A program made the position numbers and the translations under genes. Below the pieces are notes generated by a model, which saw only the letters and a list, made by a program, of their open reading frames with translations, had not been told where the DNA came from and searched no databases. 64,000 nt of DNA, taken from Spirochaetae bacterium HGW-Spirochaetae-3 (lineage in GTDB: Bacteria; Spirochaetota; Spirochaetia; Treponematales; UBA12059). This document shows, piece by piece, positions 1 to 9,094 of this stretch. The first letter of the stretch is position 1; the number at the start of each line of letters is the position of its first letter. The stretch spans positions 62,001 through 126,000 of the forward strand of contig PGXV01000003.1 in NCBI GenBank assembly GCA_002839315.1, given 5' to 3'.

Positions 1-730
1 TCATGCCCGGCAGCACGCCGCACGATCCGCAGGTCGGCGCGGTGACGACGCGCCCGCCGGCGGCGTTCTCCTCGGCCACCGCCAACGCGAACGCGTACAG
101 CATCGATCGGCGCTTGAGAGAACCGCGGAAGCCCTGGGCGCGGACGAAATACGAGGACGCCTTGCGCGGTAGCTTGAGGCCGCCGGGCAGTACGCCCTCC
201 GCCTCTATGCCCCGCTCGACGGCGGCCTTCATCACGGCCCAGACATCCCCGAGGTACTCCCAGATGCCGGCGCCCTCGCATTCCTCGACGTATTCCCAGA
301 AGGTCTGCCCCGTCCGGTGTAGCCGGTCGAGTATGTCGCGCATCGTCGTCAGCCCGTAGACCGGAGCCGCCGCGTCCGCCGGGGCCCCTTCCTCCACGAC
401 CTTGCCGCCGCCGACGCTGTACACGGTCCGGGTAGCGGTCGCCGTCCCGTCCGAGGACAGGGCCTCGAGGGTCATCGCGTTGGTATGGAACGGCTTGACG
501 ACGTCGGGCCGCCACTCGACGACGAGCGGCCTGGGATCGAAGGCCGCCGCGAGCGCCACGTCTGTCAGGTGGCCGCGGCCCGTCGCGGCCAGGCTCCCGA
601 ACAGCGTCGCCCTGAACGACGAAGACGCCGGGTTGTCCTCCGAGAAGCGCTCCGCCGCCGCGCGCGGCCCCATCGTATGGCTGGACGAGGGGCCGAACCC
701 TATGCGGTATATATCCTTGATCGTCTCCAT
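1..730 (-). CDS. sdaA: L-serine dehydratase, single-chain type (C-terminus beyond window)
   Basis: Deaminates L-serine to pyruvate and ammonia using an oxygen-sensitive [4Fe-4S] cluster. The reverse strand reads from ATG at 730 as METIKDIYRIGFGPSSSHTM, the N-terminal hallmark of the family (GPSSSHT). The last visible part contains VVTAPTCGSCGVLPG, matching the start of the catalytic alpha domain with its cluster-type cysteines. Both the beta-type and alpha-type parts are in one frame, so this is the single-chain form; about 243 residues are visible and the rest lies left of base 1. It starts 19 bp after the regulator encoded upstream, so the two are probably co-transcribed and the regulator may respond to serine or a related amino acid (inference). 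Confidence 0.9.
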   Translation of the reverse strand, partial: METIKDIYRIGFGPSSSHTMGPRAAAERFSEDNPASSSFRATLFGSLAATGRGHLTDVALAAAFDPRPLVVEWRPDVVKPFHTNAMTLEALSSDGTATATRTVYSVGGGKVVEEGAPADAAAPVYGLTTMRDILDRLHRTGQTFWEYVEECEGAGIWEYLGDVWAVMKAAVERGIEAEGVLPGGLKLPRKASSYFVRAQGFRGSLKRRSMLYAFALAVAEENAAGGRVVTAPTCGSCGVLPGM

Positions 731-749
731 GCCTATCGCTCCGTTCCCG

Positions 750-1487
750 TCATATATCGGTCTGGTCCTCATGCGAATCCCAGTACTTCGTCACGTCCTC
801 GAGCAGGCATTCCATGTGCCGGAGCATACGGCGCTCCGCCTCGTCCGGGTCGTGCGCGCGTATCGCCTCGAATATCTGCCTGTGCGACACGCGGTACGGC
901 GACGAGATCCTGCTCCTCAGGTACTCGAACAGGCGCGTCTGCTGGCCCATGGTCGATATGATGGCGTACAGAGACTCGAGGACGCTATTCTTGGACGCGC
1001 GGGCGATACCCTTGTGGAATTCTATATCGATGTCCGCGATGCTCTCCCCGAGCGCGGCCCTGCGCTCCTGCTCGACGAGGATCCCCTCGATCCTGGCAAT
1101 ATCCGCCTCGGTGCAGTTCCCGGCAGCGAGCCGCGCGGTCGTCCGCTCTATGGCGGAGCGCGCCTCGAGCACCATGATATAATCCTCCAGGACCTTGCTG
1201 TTGATATACCGGTCGAGGCGTTCCTTATGGACTTCTATAGCCTGTATGGCCCTGGCCTTCGTCAGGGCCTCCTCGCCGGCGGGCAACAGTACGCGGCCCT
1301 TGTACTTTTCCTTCTCGACGAAGCCGAGGCGCTCGAGCCTGTACAGCACGCGACCTATCGACGCGCTCGATATGCTGATGCTACGAGCCTCCAGTAATTC
1401 GACGAGGGACCACGAGCCGATAGGCTCTTCCGAATCCTTTATGCACTCGAGCACCATGATCTCGCGCTCGTCGAGGGCTTCATCCAT
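750..1487 (-). CDS. FadR/GntR-like regulator with C-terminal FCD domain
   Basis: A DNA-binding regulator of 245 residues. The N-terminal ~75 residues look like a winged helix (EPIGSWSLVELLEARS...LERLGFV), and residues ~90-235 are an all-helical FCD ligand-binding domain with the usual spaced acidic and histidine residues (DIDIEFHKGI, HRQIFEAIRAHD). The start at 1487 is chosen because GGAGG lies 5 nt upstream of that ATG; an in-frame ATG at 1544 has no such site. It sits directly upstream of the serine dehydratase gene and is divergent from asd. The N-terminal helix is not a canonical GntR signature, so assignment rests mainly on the FCD part. Confidence 0.75.
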   Translation of the reverse strand: MDEALDEREIMVLECIKDSEEPIGSWSLVELLEARSISISSASIGRVLYRLERLGFVEKEKYKGRVLLPAGEEALTKARAIQAIEVHKERLDRYINSKVLEDYIMVLEARSAIERTTARLAAGNCTEADIARIEGILVEQERRAALGESIADIDIEFHKGIARASKNSVLESLYAIISTMGQQTRLFEYLRSRISSPYRVSHRQIFEAIRAHDPDEAERRMLRHMECLLEDVTKYWDSHEDQTDI

Positions 1488-1628
1488 CCAGTACCTCCAT
1501 CGGCGTACGGCAGAGTATAGCCTGAGCCGAGAGCGCATATCCACTTGCCCCGTGCGGAATATGGGTATATGATAATTTCGCTACTCACCACTTGATGAGT
1601 CAATGCATGATTACAATAGGAGGTTTCA

Positions 1629-2639
1629 ATGAAATCATACAAGGTAGCGGTCGTCGGCGCCATGGGAGCGGTCGGCCATGAGATGATCAAGACGCTCGAA
1701 CAGAGGAATTTCCCGGTCGCCGAGCTGATTCCGCTCGACGTCGCCGCCAACGTCGGCAAGACGGTCCGCTTCAAGAACGGCGACGTGACGGTCAAGGAAG
1801 CCGCGAAAGGCGCGTTCGTCGGCGTCGATATCGCGATCTTCTCGGCCGGAGGCGACGCATCGGCGATACTCGCCCCCATCGCCGTCGCCGAAGGCGCGAT
1901 CGTCGTCGATAATTCCAGCCAGTGGCGCATGGATCCCGCCGTACCCCTCGTCATACCGGAAGTAAATCCGCAGGCGCTGGATAGCCATAAGGGCATCATC
2001 GCGAACCCTAACTGTTCTACCATTCAGATGCTCGTCGCGCTCAAGCCTATCCACGACGCGTTCAAGATAAAGCGCGTCGTCGTATCTACCTACCAGGCCG
2101 TTTCCGGCACGGGAGGCAAGGCGATTAAGGAACTGAGCGACCAGGCCAAGGCGTTCGCCGCCGGCAAGCCCATCGAGGCCTCCGTCTACCCGCGTCAGAT
2201 CCTCTTCAACGCCCTGCCCCATATCGACGTGTTCCTCGACAACGGGTACACTAAAGAAGAGATGAAGATGGTCAACGAGACGAAGAAGATACTCGACCCG
2301 TCGATAGAGGTAAGCCCGACCGCCGTGCGCGTCGCCGTCTACAGGGGGCACTCGGAATCCATCAACGTGCAGACCGAGAAGCCCTTCACCATCGCCGCCG
2401 TTCGCGAGCTACTCGGCGCGTTCCCCGGCATCAAGCTGATGGACGATCCGTCCAAGCTCGTCTACCCGACCGCGCTGGACGCCGACGGAAGGGACGAGAC
2501 GTTCGTAGGGCGCCTGCGCGCCGATCCCACGGTGCCTAACGGCCTCAATATGTGGGTGGTCTCCGATAACCTGAGGAAGGGCGCCGCCTTGAACGCCGTC
2601 CAGATCGCGGAAACGCTGATAGAGCGAAAGCTGCTTTAA
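1629..2639 (+). CDS. asd: Aspartate-semialdehyde dehydrogenase
   Basis: Reduces aspartyl phosphate to aspartate semialdehyde with NADPH, feeding lysine, diaminopimelate, methionine and threonine synthesis. The 336-residue protein has the Rossmann start GAMGAVGHEM, the active-site cysteine segment NPNCSTIQM (about residue 132), the QAVSGTGGKAIKEL segment and the C-terminal RVAVYRGHSES substrate-binding stretch; length is normal. AGGAGG precedes the ATG. The aspartate kinase gene follows 13 bp downstream, so the two first steps of the aspartate pathway form one unit. Confidence 0.96.
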   Translation: MKSYKVAVVGAMGAVGHEMIKTLEQRNFPVAELIPLDVAANVGKTVRFKNGDVTVKEAAKGAFVGVDIAIFSAGGDASAILAPIAVAEGAIVVDNSSQWRMDPAVPLVIPEVNPQALDSHKGIIANPNCSTIQMLVALKPIHDAFKIKRVVVSTYQAVSGTGGKAIKELSDQAKAFAAGKPIEASVYPRQILFNALPHIDVFLDNGYTKEEMKMVNETKKILDPSIEVSPTAVRVAVYRGHSESINVQTEKPFTIAAVRELLGAFPGIKLMDDPSKLVYPTALDADGRDETFVGRLRADPTVPNGLNMWVVSDNLRKGAALNAVQIAETLIERKLL

Positions 2640-2652
2640 TAAGGAGAATCCC

Positions 2653-3648
2653 ATGGCCCTCATCGTACAGAAATTCGGCGGCACGTCCGTCGCCGATCCC
2701 GCGGCCCGCGAACGCATGCTCGAAAAGGTGACCGCGGCGCGGGCGCGAGGCGACCGCGTAATAGTCGTCGTGTCGGCCATGGGCCGGAAAGGCGCGCCGT
2801 ACGCTACGGACACGCTGCTCGGGCTCCTCGACGAGGCGGGCGCGGCGCAGGCCGACGGCCCCGGCCGGGACCTCCTCGCGACCTGCGGCGAGACGATCTC
2901 CGCGTGCCTCGTCGCGGCCCGGCTCACGGCCCGCGGCGTAAAGTCGGTTCCGATGACGGCGTATACGGCGGGTATCCGCGCGAGCGGCTCCTACGGAGAC
3001 GCCGAGATATCGGACGTCGACGCTGACAGGATCCTCGCGGTCGTCGACTCCGGATCGGTTCCGGTCATTACCGGGTTCCAGGCCGTCGCCCCCAACGGAT
3101 GCCTCGTCACGATAGGACGCGGCGGCTCCGATACCAGCGCGGTGGCCGTCGGCGCGTGGACCAAGGCGGATTTCGTCGATATCTATACGGACGTGCCGGG
3201 CGTCGCGACGGCGGACCCCAGGCTAGTACCGGAAGCGCCGTTCCTGGAACGGCTCGACTATCGCTCGATGTACCGGCTCGCCTCGAACGGCGCCAGGGTG
3301 CTGCACGACCGCTCGGCTCTATTGGGAGAGCGCTTCGGCGTCAGCATACGCGTCCGCTCTACCTTCGACGACGGCGACGGAACGCTTATAAGCGCCGAGC
3401 CGCTGCCTCCGGGATCTCCCGCGGTGCTCGGCATAGCGGCCGACAAGTCGGCGGCGACGGCTACGGTAGCGATCGTCTGCAAGGCGGGCGGAGCCTCGTC
3501 CATAGCCGCGACGGCGGCCGCGGCGGCCGCGACGGCGGGCGGCGCGCCCGTTCAGGGCTCCGACGCCGACGTAGTCGCGTTCTCGTGCGCCGCCAACGAC
3601 GTTCCGGGCCTGGTCAAGGCTCTATTCGAGGCCGTAGCCGTCCGCTAG
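2653..3648 (+). CDS. lysC: Aspartate kinase, short form with reduced ACT region
   Basis: Phosphorylates L-aspartate, the first committed step of the aspartate family pathway. Residues 1-240 form the amino-acid-kinase domain: [13 protein letters not shown] at the start, [32 protein letters not shown] and [13 protein letters not shown]. The protein is only 331 residues, against roughly 400-460 for most homologues. After the kinase domain there are ~85 residues, alanine-rich and lacking two recognisable ACT repeats, so allosteric control by lysine or threonine may be reduced or absent. AAGGAG lies upstream of ATG 2653. Its stop overlaps the stop of convergent metK by 4 bp. Confidence 0.9.
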   Translation: MALIVQKFGGTSVADPAARERMLEKVTAARARGDRVIVVVSAMGRKGAPYATDTLLGLLDEAGAAQADGPGRDLLATCGETISACLVAARLTARGVKSVPMTAYTAGIRASGSYGDAEISDVDADRILAVVDSGSVPVITGFQAVAPNGCLVTIGRGGSDTSAVAVGAWTKADFVDIYTDVPGVATADPRLVPEAPFLERLDYRSMYRLASNGARVLHDRSALLGERFGVSIRVRSTFDDGDGTLISAEPLPPGSPAVLGIAADKSAATATVAIVCKAGGASSIAATAAAAAATAGGAPVQGSDADVVAFSCAANDVPGLVKALFEAVAVR

Positions 3649-4814
3649 CGGACGGCCGCGCGCAGCTCGGCGACCTTGTCCGTCGTCTCCCAGGGGAAGC
3701 CGTCGCGGCCGAAGTGGCCGTAGGCGGCCGTCCTCTGGTAGATGGGAGCCTTGAGCCCCAGCGTACGGACGATGCCGCCCGGCGACAGGTCGAAGGTCTT
3801 CCTCACCGCGGCTACGATGGCGTAGTCGTCCGCCTTCCCGGTGCCGAAAGTCTCCAGCATCACGGATACCGGGAACGGTACGCCGATAGCGTAGGCCAGC
3901 TGCACCTCGCAGCGCTCGGCGAGGCCCGCCGCTACGACGTTCTTGGCGACGTAGCGCGCCATGTACGCGGCGGACCGATCGACCTTCGACGGGTCCTTGC
4001 CGGAGAACGCGCCGCCGCCGTGGCGTCCCATGCCGCCGTACGTATCCACGATGATCTTGCGGCCGGTCAGGCCCGAGTCGCCCATAGGGCCGCCCACGAC
4101 GAAGCGCCCCGTAGGATTGACGTAGTACTTGGTGTTCGCGTCGAGGAGGCCGGTCGGTCCGAGCACCGGCTTGACGATGCGCTCGATCACGGCCTCCTTG
4201 ATGGTCTCGTACGGTACGTCTGGGTCGTGCTGGTGCGAGATGACGACGGCGTCGGCGCGAACGGGCCTGTGGCCGTCGTACTCGAGCGTTACCTGGCTCT
4301 TGGCGTCGGGCCGGAGCCACGCGATCTCCTTGGACTTGCGTAGCTCGGTCGCCTTCAGGAGGAGCTTATGCGCGTACATGATGGGCGCCGGCATGAGTTC
4401 GGGCGTCTCGTCGCACGCGAAACCGAACATCATGCCCTGATCGCCGGCTCCCTGCTGCCCCTCGTACTCGCGGAGGCCATGCCCGGCCACTCCCTGGTTG
4501 ATGTCCTGGGACTGCGAGTGGATCGTGTTGAGTATGGCCATAGATTCGTAGTCGATGCCGTAATCCGGATTGGTATAACCAATCTCCTTGACGACGTCGC
4601 GGACGAGGGTCTGGATGTCCACGTAGGTATCGGTCGTTATCTCGCCGCCGACGAGCACCATACCGGTCGTCGTGAAACACTCGCAGGCGACGTGGCTCTC
4701 CGGATCTTCCTTGAGGCACGCGTCGAGGACGGCGTCGGAGATCTGGTCGCACATCTTGTCCGGATGGCCTTCTCCGACGGATTCCGAGGTAAAGAGCTTG
4801 CGCTTGTCTGACAT
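3645..4814 (-). CDS. metK: S-adenosylmethionine synthetase
   Basis: Makes S-adenosylmethionine from methionine and ATP in the cytoplasm. The 389-residue protein shows the family signatures [13 protein letters not shown] (start), [12 protein letters not shown] (about residue 123) and [19 protein letters not shown] (about residue 270). Length is standard. GGGAGGA lies 8 nt before the ATG. The gene is convergent with the aspartokinase and divergent from glpK across a 211 bp spacer; I see no SAM riboswitch-like aptamer in that leader. Confidence 0.97.
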   Translation of the reverse strand: MSDKRKLFTSESVGEGHPDKMCDQISDAVLDACLKEDPESHVACECFTTTGMVLVGGEITTDTYVDIQTLVRDVVKEIGYTNPDYGIDYESMAILNTIHSQSQDINQGVAGHGLREYEGQQGAGDQGMMFGFACDETPELMPAPIMYAHKLLLKATELRKSKEIAWLRPDAKSQVTLEYDGHRPVRADAVVISHQHDPDVPYETIKEAVIERIVKPVLGPTGLLDANTKYYVNPTGRFVVGGPMGDSGLTGRKIIVDTYGGMGRHGGGAFSGKDPSKVDRSAAYMARYVAKNVVAAGLAERCEVQLAYAIGVPFPVSVMLETFGTGKADDYAIVAAVRKTFDLSPGGIVRTLGLKAPIYQRTAAYGHFGRDGFPWETTDKVAELRAAVR

Positions 4815-4965
4815 AGGGGTTCCTCCCTTTTAGCTGAGTATCTCGCCGGAAAATCGACGAGCCGCCCGCAATATGGAATAAATCGGCGGCACGAGCCGAC
4901 CGCGATCGGCCGCTCGTATCGCGTAAGTATTATGATTCGCGCGGGGTTCGGCAATACCCCCCCGT

Positions 4966-4994
4966 TTTACAAACGCTGTTTTACGCCCTATACT
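4966..4994 (+). promoter_or_regulatory. Sigma-70 promoter for glpK
   Basis: TTTACA at 4966-4971 and TATACT at 4989-4994 are separated by 17 nt, a near-consensus housekeeping promoter. The predicted start is about 25-30 nt upstream of glpK. Confidence 0.65.
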
Positions 4995-5025
4995 GGCGTA
5001 TCCAAAGCGACAACGGAGCGTCGTA

Positions 5026-6516
5026 ATGCAGCAGAACGACAAGTACATATTAGCGCTCGACCAAGGAACTACGTCGTCCAGGGCCATCGTCTTCAACCAG
5101 ACCGGCATGGTCATAGGCATGAAACAGATCGCCTTCAACCAGATATATCCCAAGCCGGGCTGGGTCGAGCACGACCCGTTCGAGCTTTGGCAGACCCAGT
5201 ACGACGCGGCCGTAGGCGCCATCGACGCGGCGCAGATCGTACCGTCGCAGATCGCGGCGATCGGCATCACGAACCAGCGCGAGACGACGCTCATATGGGA
5301 CAGGAAGACGGGCAAGCCCGTCCATAACGCGATCGTCTGGCAGTGCCGGCGCTCTTCGGCCATCTGCCAGGAGCTCAAGGCCCTCGGGTTCGAGAGCGAG
5401 ATACGGGAGCGTACCGGGCTCCTGCTCGACCCGTACTTCTCCGGCACCAAGCTCGTCTGGCTATTCAACGAGATACCAGGCCTGCGGGAACGCGCCGAGC
5501 GCGGCGACCTCGCGTTCGGCACCGTCGATTCGTGGCTCATCTATAACCTGACTGGCCGGCACGCGACCGACGCCACGAACGCCAGCCGCACGCTGCTGTT
5601 CAATATACGGGAAGGCCGATGGGACGAGGAGATCCTCAGGATGCTCAGGATACCCGCGGCGATACTCCCCGAGGTGCTACCGAGCTCGGCGGATTTCGGC
5701 TATACGCGCAAGGACCTCTTCGGTTGCGAGATACCGGTCACCGGCTGCGCGGGCGACCAGCAGGCGGCCCTCTTCGGTCACGCCTGCTTCCAGGTCGGCG
5801 CCAGCAAGAACACCTACGGGACCGGCTGCTTCGCGCTGATGAATACGGGCTCCGAGCCCGTCGTCTCCAAGCACAACCTGCTGACGACCATCGCGTGGGA
5901 CCTCGGCAAGGGCTATACGTACGCGCTCGAGGGCTCGGTCTTCATCGCCGGAGCGGTCATACAGTGGCTACGCGACGAGATGCGCGTGCTATCGTCCTCG
6001 GCCGAGAGCGAGCGCCTCGCCCGCCTGGTCAAGGATACCGGCGGCGTGGTCATGGTGCCGGCCTTCGTCGGCATGGGCGCTCCGTACTGGGATCCGGACG
6101 CGCGCGGGGCGACGCTCGGGGTGACGCGCGGTACGACCAGGGCGCACTTCGTTCGCGCGGCGATAGAGTCCATAGCGTATCAGTCGCGCGATCTCCTCGT
6201 CGCGATGGAGCGCGACTCGGGCGCGGCGATCCCGTTCATCAAGGCCGACGGCGGCGCGAGCGCAAACAGCTTCCTGATGCAGTTCCAGGCCGATATCCTG
6301 GACAAGCCGGTAATCCTGCCCGAGGTCGGCGAGGTGACGGCGCTCGGCGCGGCCTACCTGGCGGGCCTCAGGATAGGCTACTGGGAGAGCCTCGAGGAGG
6401 TGGAGCGCAACTGGCGACGCAAGCGGGACTTCATGCCCGAGATGTCGGCGGACGTCCGCGATCGCCTGCTCGAACGCTGGGAGAAGGCGGTAGAGGTCAC
6501 GCGACTCTTCAAGTAA
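5026..6516 (+). CDS. glpK: Glycerol kinase
   Basis: Phosphorylates glycerol to glycerol 3-phosphate. The 496-residue protein is a typical FGGY-family kinase: LDQGTTSSRAIVFN phosphate loop at the N-terminus, GITNQRETTLIWD, CAGDQQAALFGHA (about residue 243), the YGTGCFALMNTG adenosine/phosphate region and the C-terminal GGASANSFLMQFQAD segment. Length is exactly that of the family. GGAG lies 7 nt upstream of ATG 5026, and a good promoter sits just before. No glpF or glpD is adjacent; the next gene is a small adenosine-specific-kinase homologue. Confidence 0.97.
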   Translation: MQQNDKYILALDQGTTSSRAIVFNQTGMVIGMKQIAFNQIYPKPGWVEHDPFELWQTQYDAAVGAIDAAQIVPSQIAAIGITNQRETTLIWDRKTGKPVHNAIVWQCRRSSAICQELKALGFESEIRERTGLLLDPYFSGTKLVWLFNEIPGLRERAERGDLAFGTVDSWLIYNLTGRHATDATNASRTLLFNIREGRWDEEILRMLRIPAAILPEVLPSSADFGYTRKDLFGCEIPVTGCAGDQQAALFGHACFQVGASKNTYGTGCFALMNTGSEPVVSKHNLLTTIAWDLGKGYTYALEGSVFIAGAVIQWLRDEMRVLSSSAESERLARLVKDTGGVVMVPAFVGMGAPYWDPDARGATLGVTRGTTRAHFVRAAIESIAYQSRDLLVAMERDSGAAIPFIKADGGASANSFLMQFQADILDKPVILPEVGEVTALGAAYLAGLRIGYWESLEEVERNWRRKRDFMPEMSADVRDRLLERWEKAVEVTRLFK

Positions 6517-6574
6517 AGCCCCGATCTTGCGGCGGCCTCGATTCGCGTATAGACTGGCGGGTCGGAGGATCTAT

Positions 6575-7069
6575 ATGGAAACGAAGATAGAGGCCGTCCA
6601 GCTATCGTGGACGCCGGACGCGAACATCATCGTTGGCCAGTCGCACTTCATAAAGACGGTAGAGGATATCGCCGAGATCATGGCCAGCTCCATACCCGGC
6701 GCCAAGTACGGCCTCGCGTTCAACGAGGCGTCGGGCCCTTGCCTCGTCCGGACCGAGGGCAACGACCCGTCGCTGGTAGAAGACGCCAGGAAGTGCGCGC
6801 TCGCTACCGGCGCCGGCCATACCTTTTACCTGGTCCTCGGCCCGGGAGCCTTTCCCATAAACGTACTGGACAGGATAAAGGCATGCCAGGAGGTCTGCCG
6901 CGTCTTCTGCGCGACGGCCAATCCCCTTCAGGCCATAGTCGCCAGGACCGGCCAGGGAGCCGGCATCATCGGCGTCGTCGACGGATCTTCCCCGGCGGGA
7001 ACGGAAACGGCCGCCGACAAGGCGGATCGAATAAGCATGCTGCGGCGCTTCGGCTATAAATTCGCATAG
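6575..7069 (+). CDS. Adenosine-specific kinase family protein (PF04008-like)
   Basis: A 164-residue protein whose conserved core GQSHFIKTVEDIAEI, GAKYGLAFNEASGPCLVR and TANPLQAIVA matches the small family named adenosine-specific kinase after an archaeal structure. The physiological role in bacteria is not settled. ATG 6575 is chosen over the upstream in-frame ATG 6527 because GGAGGA lies 6-7 nt before it. It follows glpK by 58 bp on the same strand and precedes a hydroxyacid dehydrogenase, so co-transcription is possible but not evident. Confidence 0.75.
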   Translation: METKIEAVQLSWTPDANIIVGQSHFIKTVEDIAEIMASSIPGAKYGLAFNEASGPCLVRTEGNDPSLVEDARKCALATGAGHTFYLVLGPGAFPINVLDRIKACQEVCRVFCATANPLQAIVARTGQGAGIIGVVDGSSPAGTETAADKADRISMLRRFGYKFA

Positions 7070-7111
7070 CCGTCCCGCGGAAAATACAATGCATCATACT
7101 CGGAGGTTACT

Positions 7112-7996
7112 ATGCAGGTATCAGGTAGCGATATAGCGTTCATAGGCACAGGCGTCATGGGCGCCAGCATGGCTGGCCATCTTCTCAAGGCGGGCGCGCG
7201 GGTAACGGTATTCAACAGGACCAGGTCGAAGGCCGACGCCCTCGTGGCGGCCGGAGCGGCCTGGGCAGACTCGCCGGCCGCGGCCGTAGCGGGCGCCGAC
7301 GTCGTGTTCACGATGCTCGGCTACCCTTCCGACGTCGAGGCCGTCTACCTCGGCGCCGACGGCATCGTAGCGTCGGCGAAGCGCGGCGCCCTGTTCGTCG
7401 ACCTGACGACCAGCGACCCGTCGCTCGCCGCCCGTATCTCGGCCGCCGCGGCCGCCGCGGGCAAGACCGCCATCGACGCGCCGGTATCGGGCGGCGACTC
7501 GGGCGCCAGGAACGCGACGCTGTCGATCATGGTCGGCGGCGACGAATCGGCCTTCGCCGAGGCCAAGCCGTTCTTCGACGTGATGGGCAAGACGGCGATA
7601 CTCCAGGGCGGGCCGGGCGCCGGCCAGCATACCAAGATGTCCAACCAGATATCCGTCGCGGCGTCGCTCGTCGGCACCGTGGAGTCGATGCTCTACGCCC
7701 AGGCGGCCGGACTGGACCCGAGTCGCGTGCTGGACAGCATCGGAGGGGGCGCCGCCCAGAGCTGGCAGCTCGTCGGCATGGCGCCCAAGATGCTTGCCGG
7801 GGACTTCGAGCCGGGATTCTATTCCAAGCACTTCCTCAAGGACCTGCGCATCGCGCTCGACTCCGCGAAGGCCATGGGCCTCCGGCTGCCGTTGCTGGCG
7901 CTCGCTGAGAGCCTGTTCGCCCGCATGCAGGAGAAGGGCTTCGGGGACAAGGGTACCCAGGCGCTCTACCGCCTATACAGGGACGGTTCTCACTAA
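7112..7996 (+). CDS. 3-hydroxyisobutyrate dehydrogenase-family oxidoreductase
   Basis: A 294-residue beta-hydroxyacid dehydrogenase. It has the N-terminal dinucleotide-binding motif FIGTGVMGASMAGHLL, NRTRSKADAL after strand beta2 (suggesting NADPH preference), the substrate-binding DAPVSGGDSGARNATLS, and the catalytic lysine segment GAGQHTKMSNQ. The exact substrate (hydroxyisobutyrate, tartronate semialdehyde, succinic semialdehyde or similar) cannot be read from the sequence. CGGAGG precedes the ATG. The stop codon overlaps the start of the next gene (TAATG), indicating translational coupling. Confidence 0.88.
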   Translation: MQVSGSDIAFIGTGVMGASMAGHLLKAGARVTVFNRTRSKADALVAAGAAWADSPAAAVAGADVVFTMLGYPSDVEAVYLGADGIVASAKRGALFVDLTTSDPSLAARISAAAAAAGKTAIDAPVSGGDSGARNATLSIMVGGDESAFAEAKPFFDVMGKTAILQGGPGAGQHTKMSNQISVAASLVGTVESMLYAQAAGLDPSRVLDSIGGGAAQSWQLVGMAPKMLAGDFEPGFYSKHFLKDLRIALDSAKAMGLRLPLLALAESLFARMQEKGFGDKGTQALYRLYRDGSH

Positions 7997-9081
7997 TGGC
8001 CGGAGAATCGGGATCGGACGAGCGGCCGCTCTATTCGCGGCCCTTCTCCGATCCGCCTCCGAGCGTCGTCCGCGACGGCGAGTTCGTGCTGGGTTGCTTC
8101 AACGGCCCTCCCGAGCTCGCCAACATGCTCGACGTCCGGGCGCCGTACCATTACCCCGTTCCGCGATGGGTCAAGGACTTCCGGTGCAAGGAATGGAAGG
8201 CGTTCCAATTCGGGGACAAGCGCTGGTTCTTCTTCGCCGCCCTGTACGAGGGCAAGAGCTTCGGACTGCTCCAATTCTGCGCATGGGACCGGGAGCGGGC
8301 CAAGTCCTTCGAGATGAAGCGCATCATACCGTTCCGCTCGTTCGGTATCGGAGACCGCCTGGACGGGGAGACGACCGAGTACAAGGACAGGCGCTCGGCG
8401 CTCCGTTTCGGGTTCGACCTGTCCGGGGGATCGGTCACCGTAGACGCGAGCAAGGCCCGAGGCCCGTACGGCAAGGCGTTCGCCGGCTCGTTCACCTTCG
8501 CGTACAACGCCAGGCAGACGGCTCCCTCGGCCGTCTGCCTGCCGCTGGGGCTTAATCGGGCCATGTACTCGACCAAGGTGCTGATGCCCATGCAGGGCTG
8601 GTTCGAATCCGGCGGGGAGCGGTACGAGTTCGGATCGCCCGACGCCATGGGCGTCATGGACGACCACAAGGGCTATTACCCGTATAACATGCGGTACGAC
8701 TGGGTCACCGGCTTCGGACAGGACGGCAGGGGACGCCGGGTCGGGTTCAACCTCACCGACAACCAGGTTCGGGACCAGTCCGCCTACAACGAGAACGTAT
8801 TGTGGATAAACAGCCGGGCCTTCCCGTTGCCGCCGATTAAGGTGACGCGGCCCAACGGCGTCGAGAAACCCTGGCATATCCAGGACACAGAGGGCCTCGT
8901 CGACCTGATCTTCAAGCCCGAGCGCCAGAACGACCTCAAGATTAACCTGCTGTTCGCCGCCACCGACTATCACGGCCCGTTCGGGTCCTTCGAAGGCACG
9001 CTCCGCTCCCCCGACGGGGCGGAGAAGGTCGACGCGCAGGGTCTGTTCGGCATGGGCGAGCAGAAATACCTCCGGGCCTGA
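7996..9081 (+). CDS. DUF2804 family protein
   Basis: A 361-residue protein of the DUF2804 type, soluble, rich in Tyr, Trp and Phe, with no signal peptide or membrane segment. Conserved-looking parts include KEWKAFQFGDKRWFFFAALYE near the N-terminus, MDDHKGYYPYNMRYDWVTG (about residue 220) and GLFGMGEQKYLRA at the end. Its biochemical function is unknown; its beta-rich character resembles lipocalin-like or hydroxysqualene-type proteins, which I do not assert. It is translationally coupled to the dehydrogenase upstream and 13 bp from the MerR gene downstream. Confidence 0.75.
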   Translation: MAGESGSDERPLYSRPFSDPPPSVVRDGEFVLGCFNGPPELANMLDVRAPYHYPVPRWVKDFRCKEWKAFQFGDKRWFFFAALYEGKSFGLLQFCAWDRERAKSFEMKRIIPFRSFGIGDRLDGETTEYKDRRSALRFGFDLSGGSVTVDASKARGPYGKAFAGSFTFAYNARQTAPSAVCLPLGLNRAMYSTKVLMPMQGWFESGGERYEFGSPDAMGVMDDHKGYYPYNMRYDWVTGFGQDGRGRRVGFNLTDNQVRDQSAYNENVLWINSRAFPLPPIKVTRPNGVEKPWHIQDTEGLVDLIFKPERQNDLKINLLFAATDYHGPFGSFEGTLRSPDGAEKVDAQGLFGMGEQKYLRA

Positions 9082-9094
9082 CGAGGGGTAGCCG

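Noticed and set aside
3-961. Plus-strand frames at the left edge
   Set aside because: They are shadows of the serine dehydratase and FCD regulator genes on the minus strand, whose motifs are unmistakable.
1585-1617. Promoter TTGATG...TACAAT upstream of asd
   Set aside because: The spacer is only 14 nt, too short for a sigma-70 promoter; the real one cannot be fixed by eye.
4815-5025. SAM riboswitch upstream of metK
   Set aside because: Looked for because metK is often riboswitch-controlled; the leader shows no four-helix layout or conserved SAM-aptamer segments that I can identify by eye.
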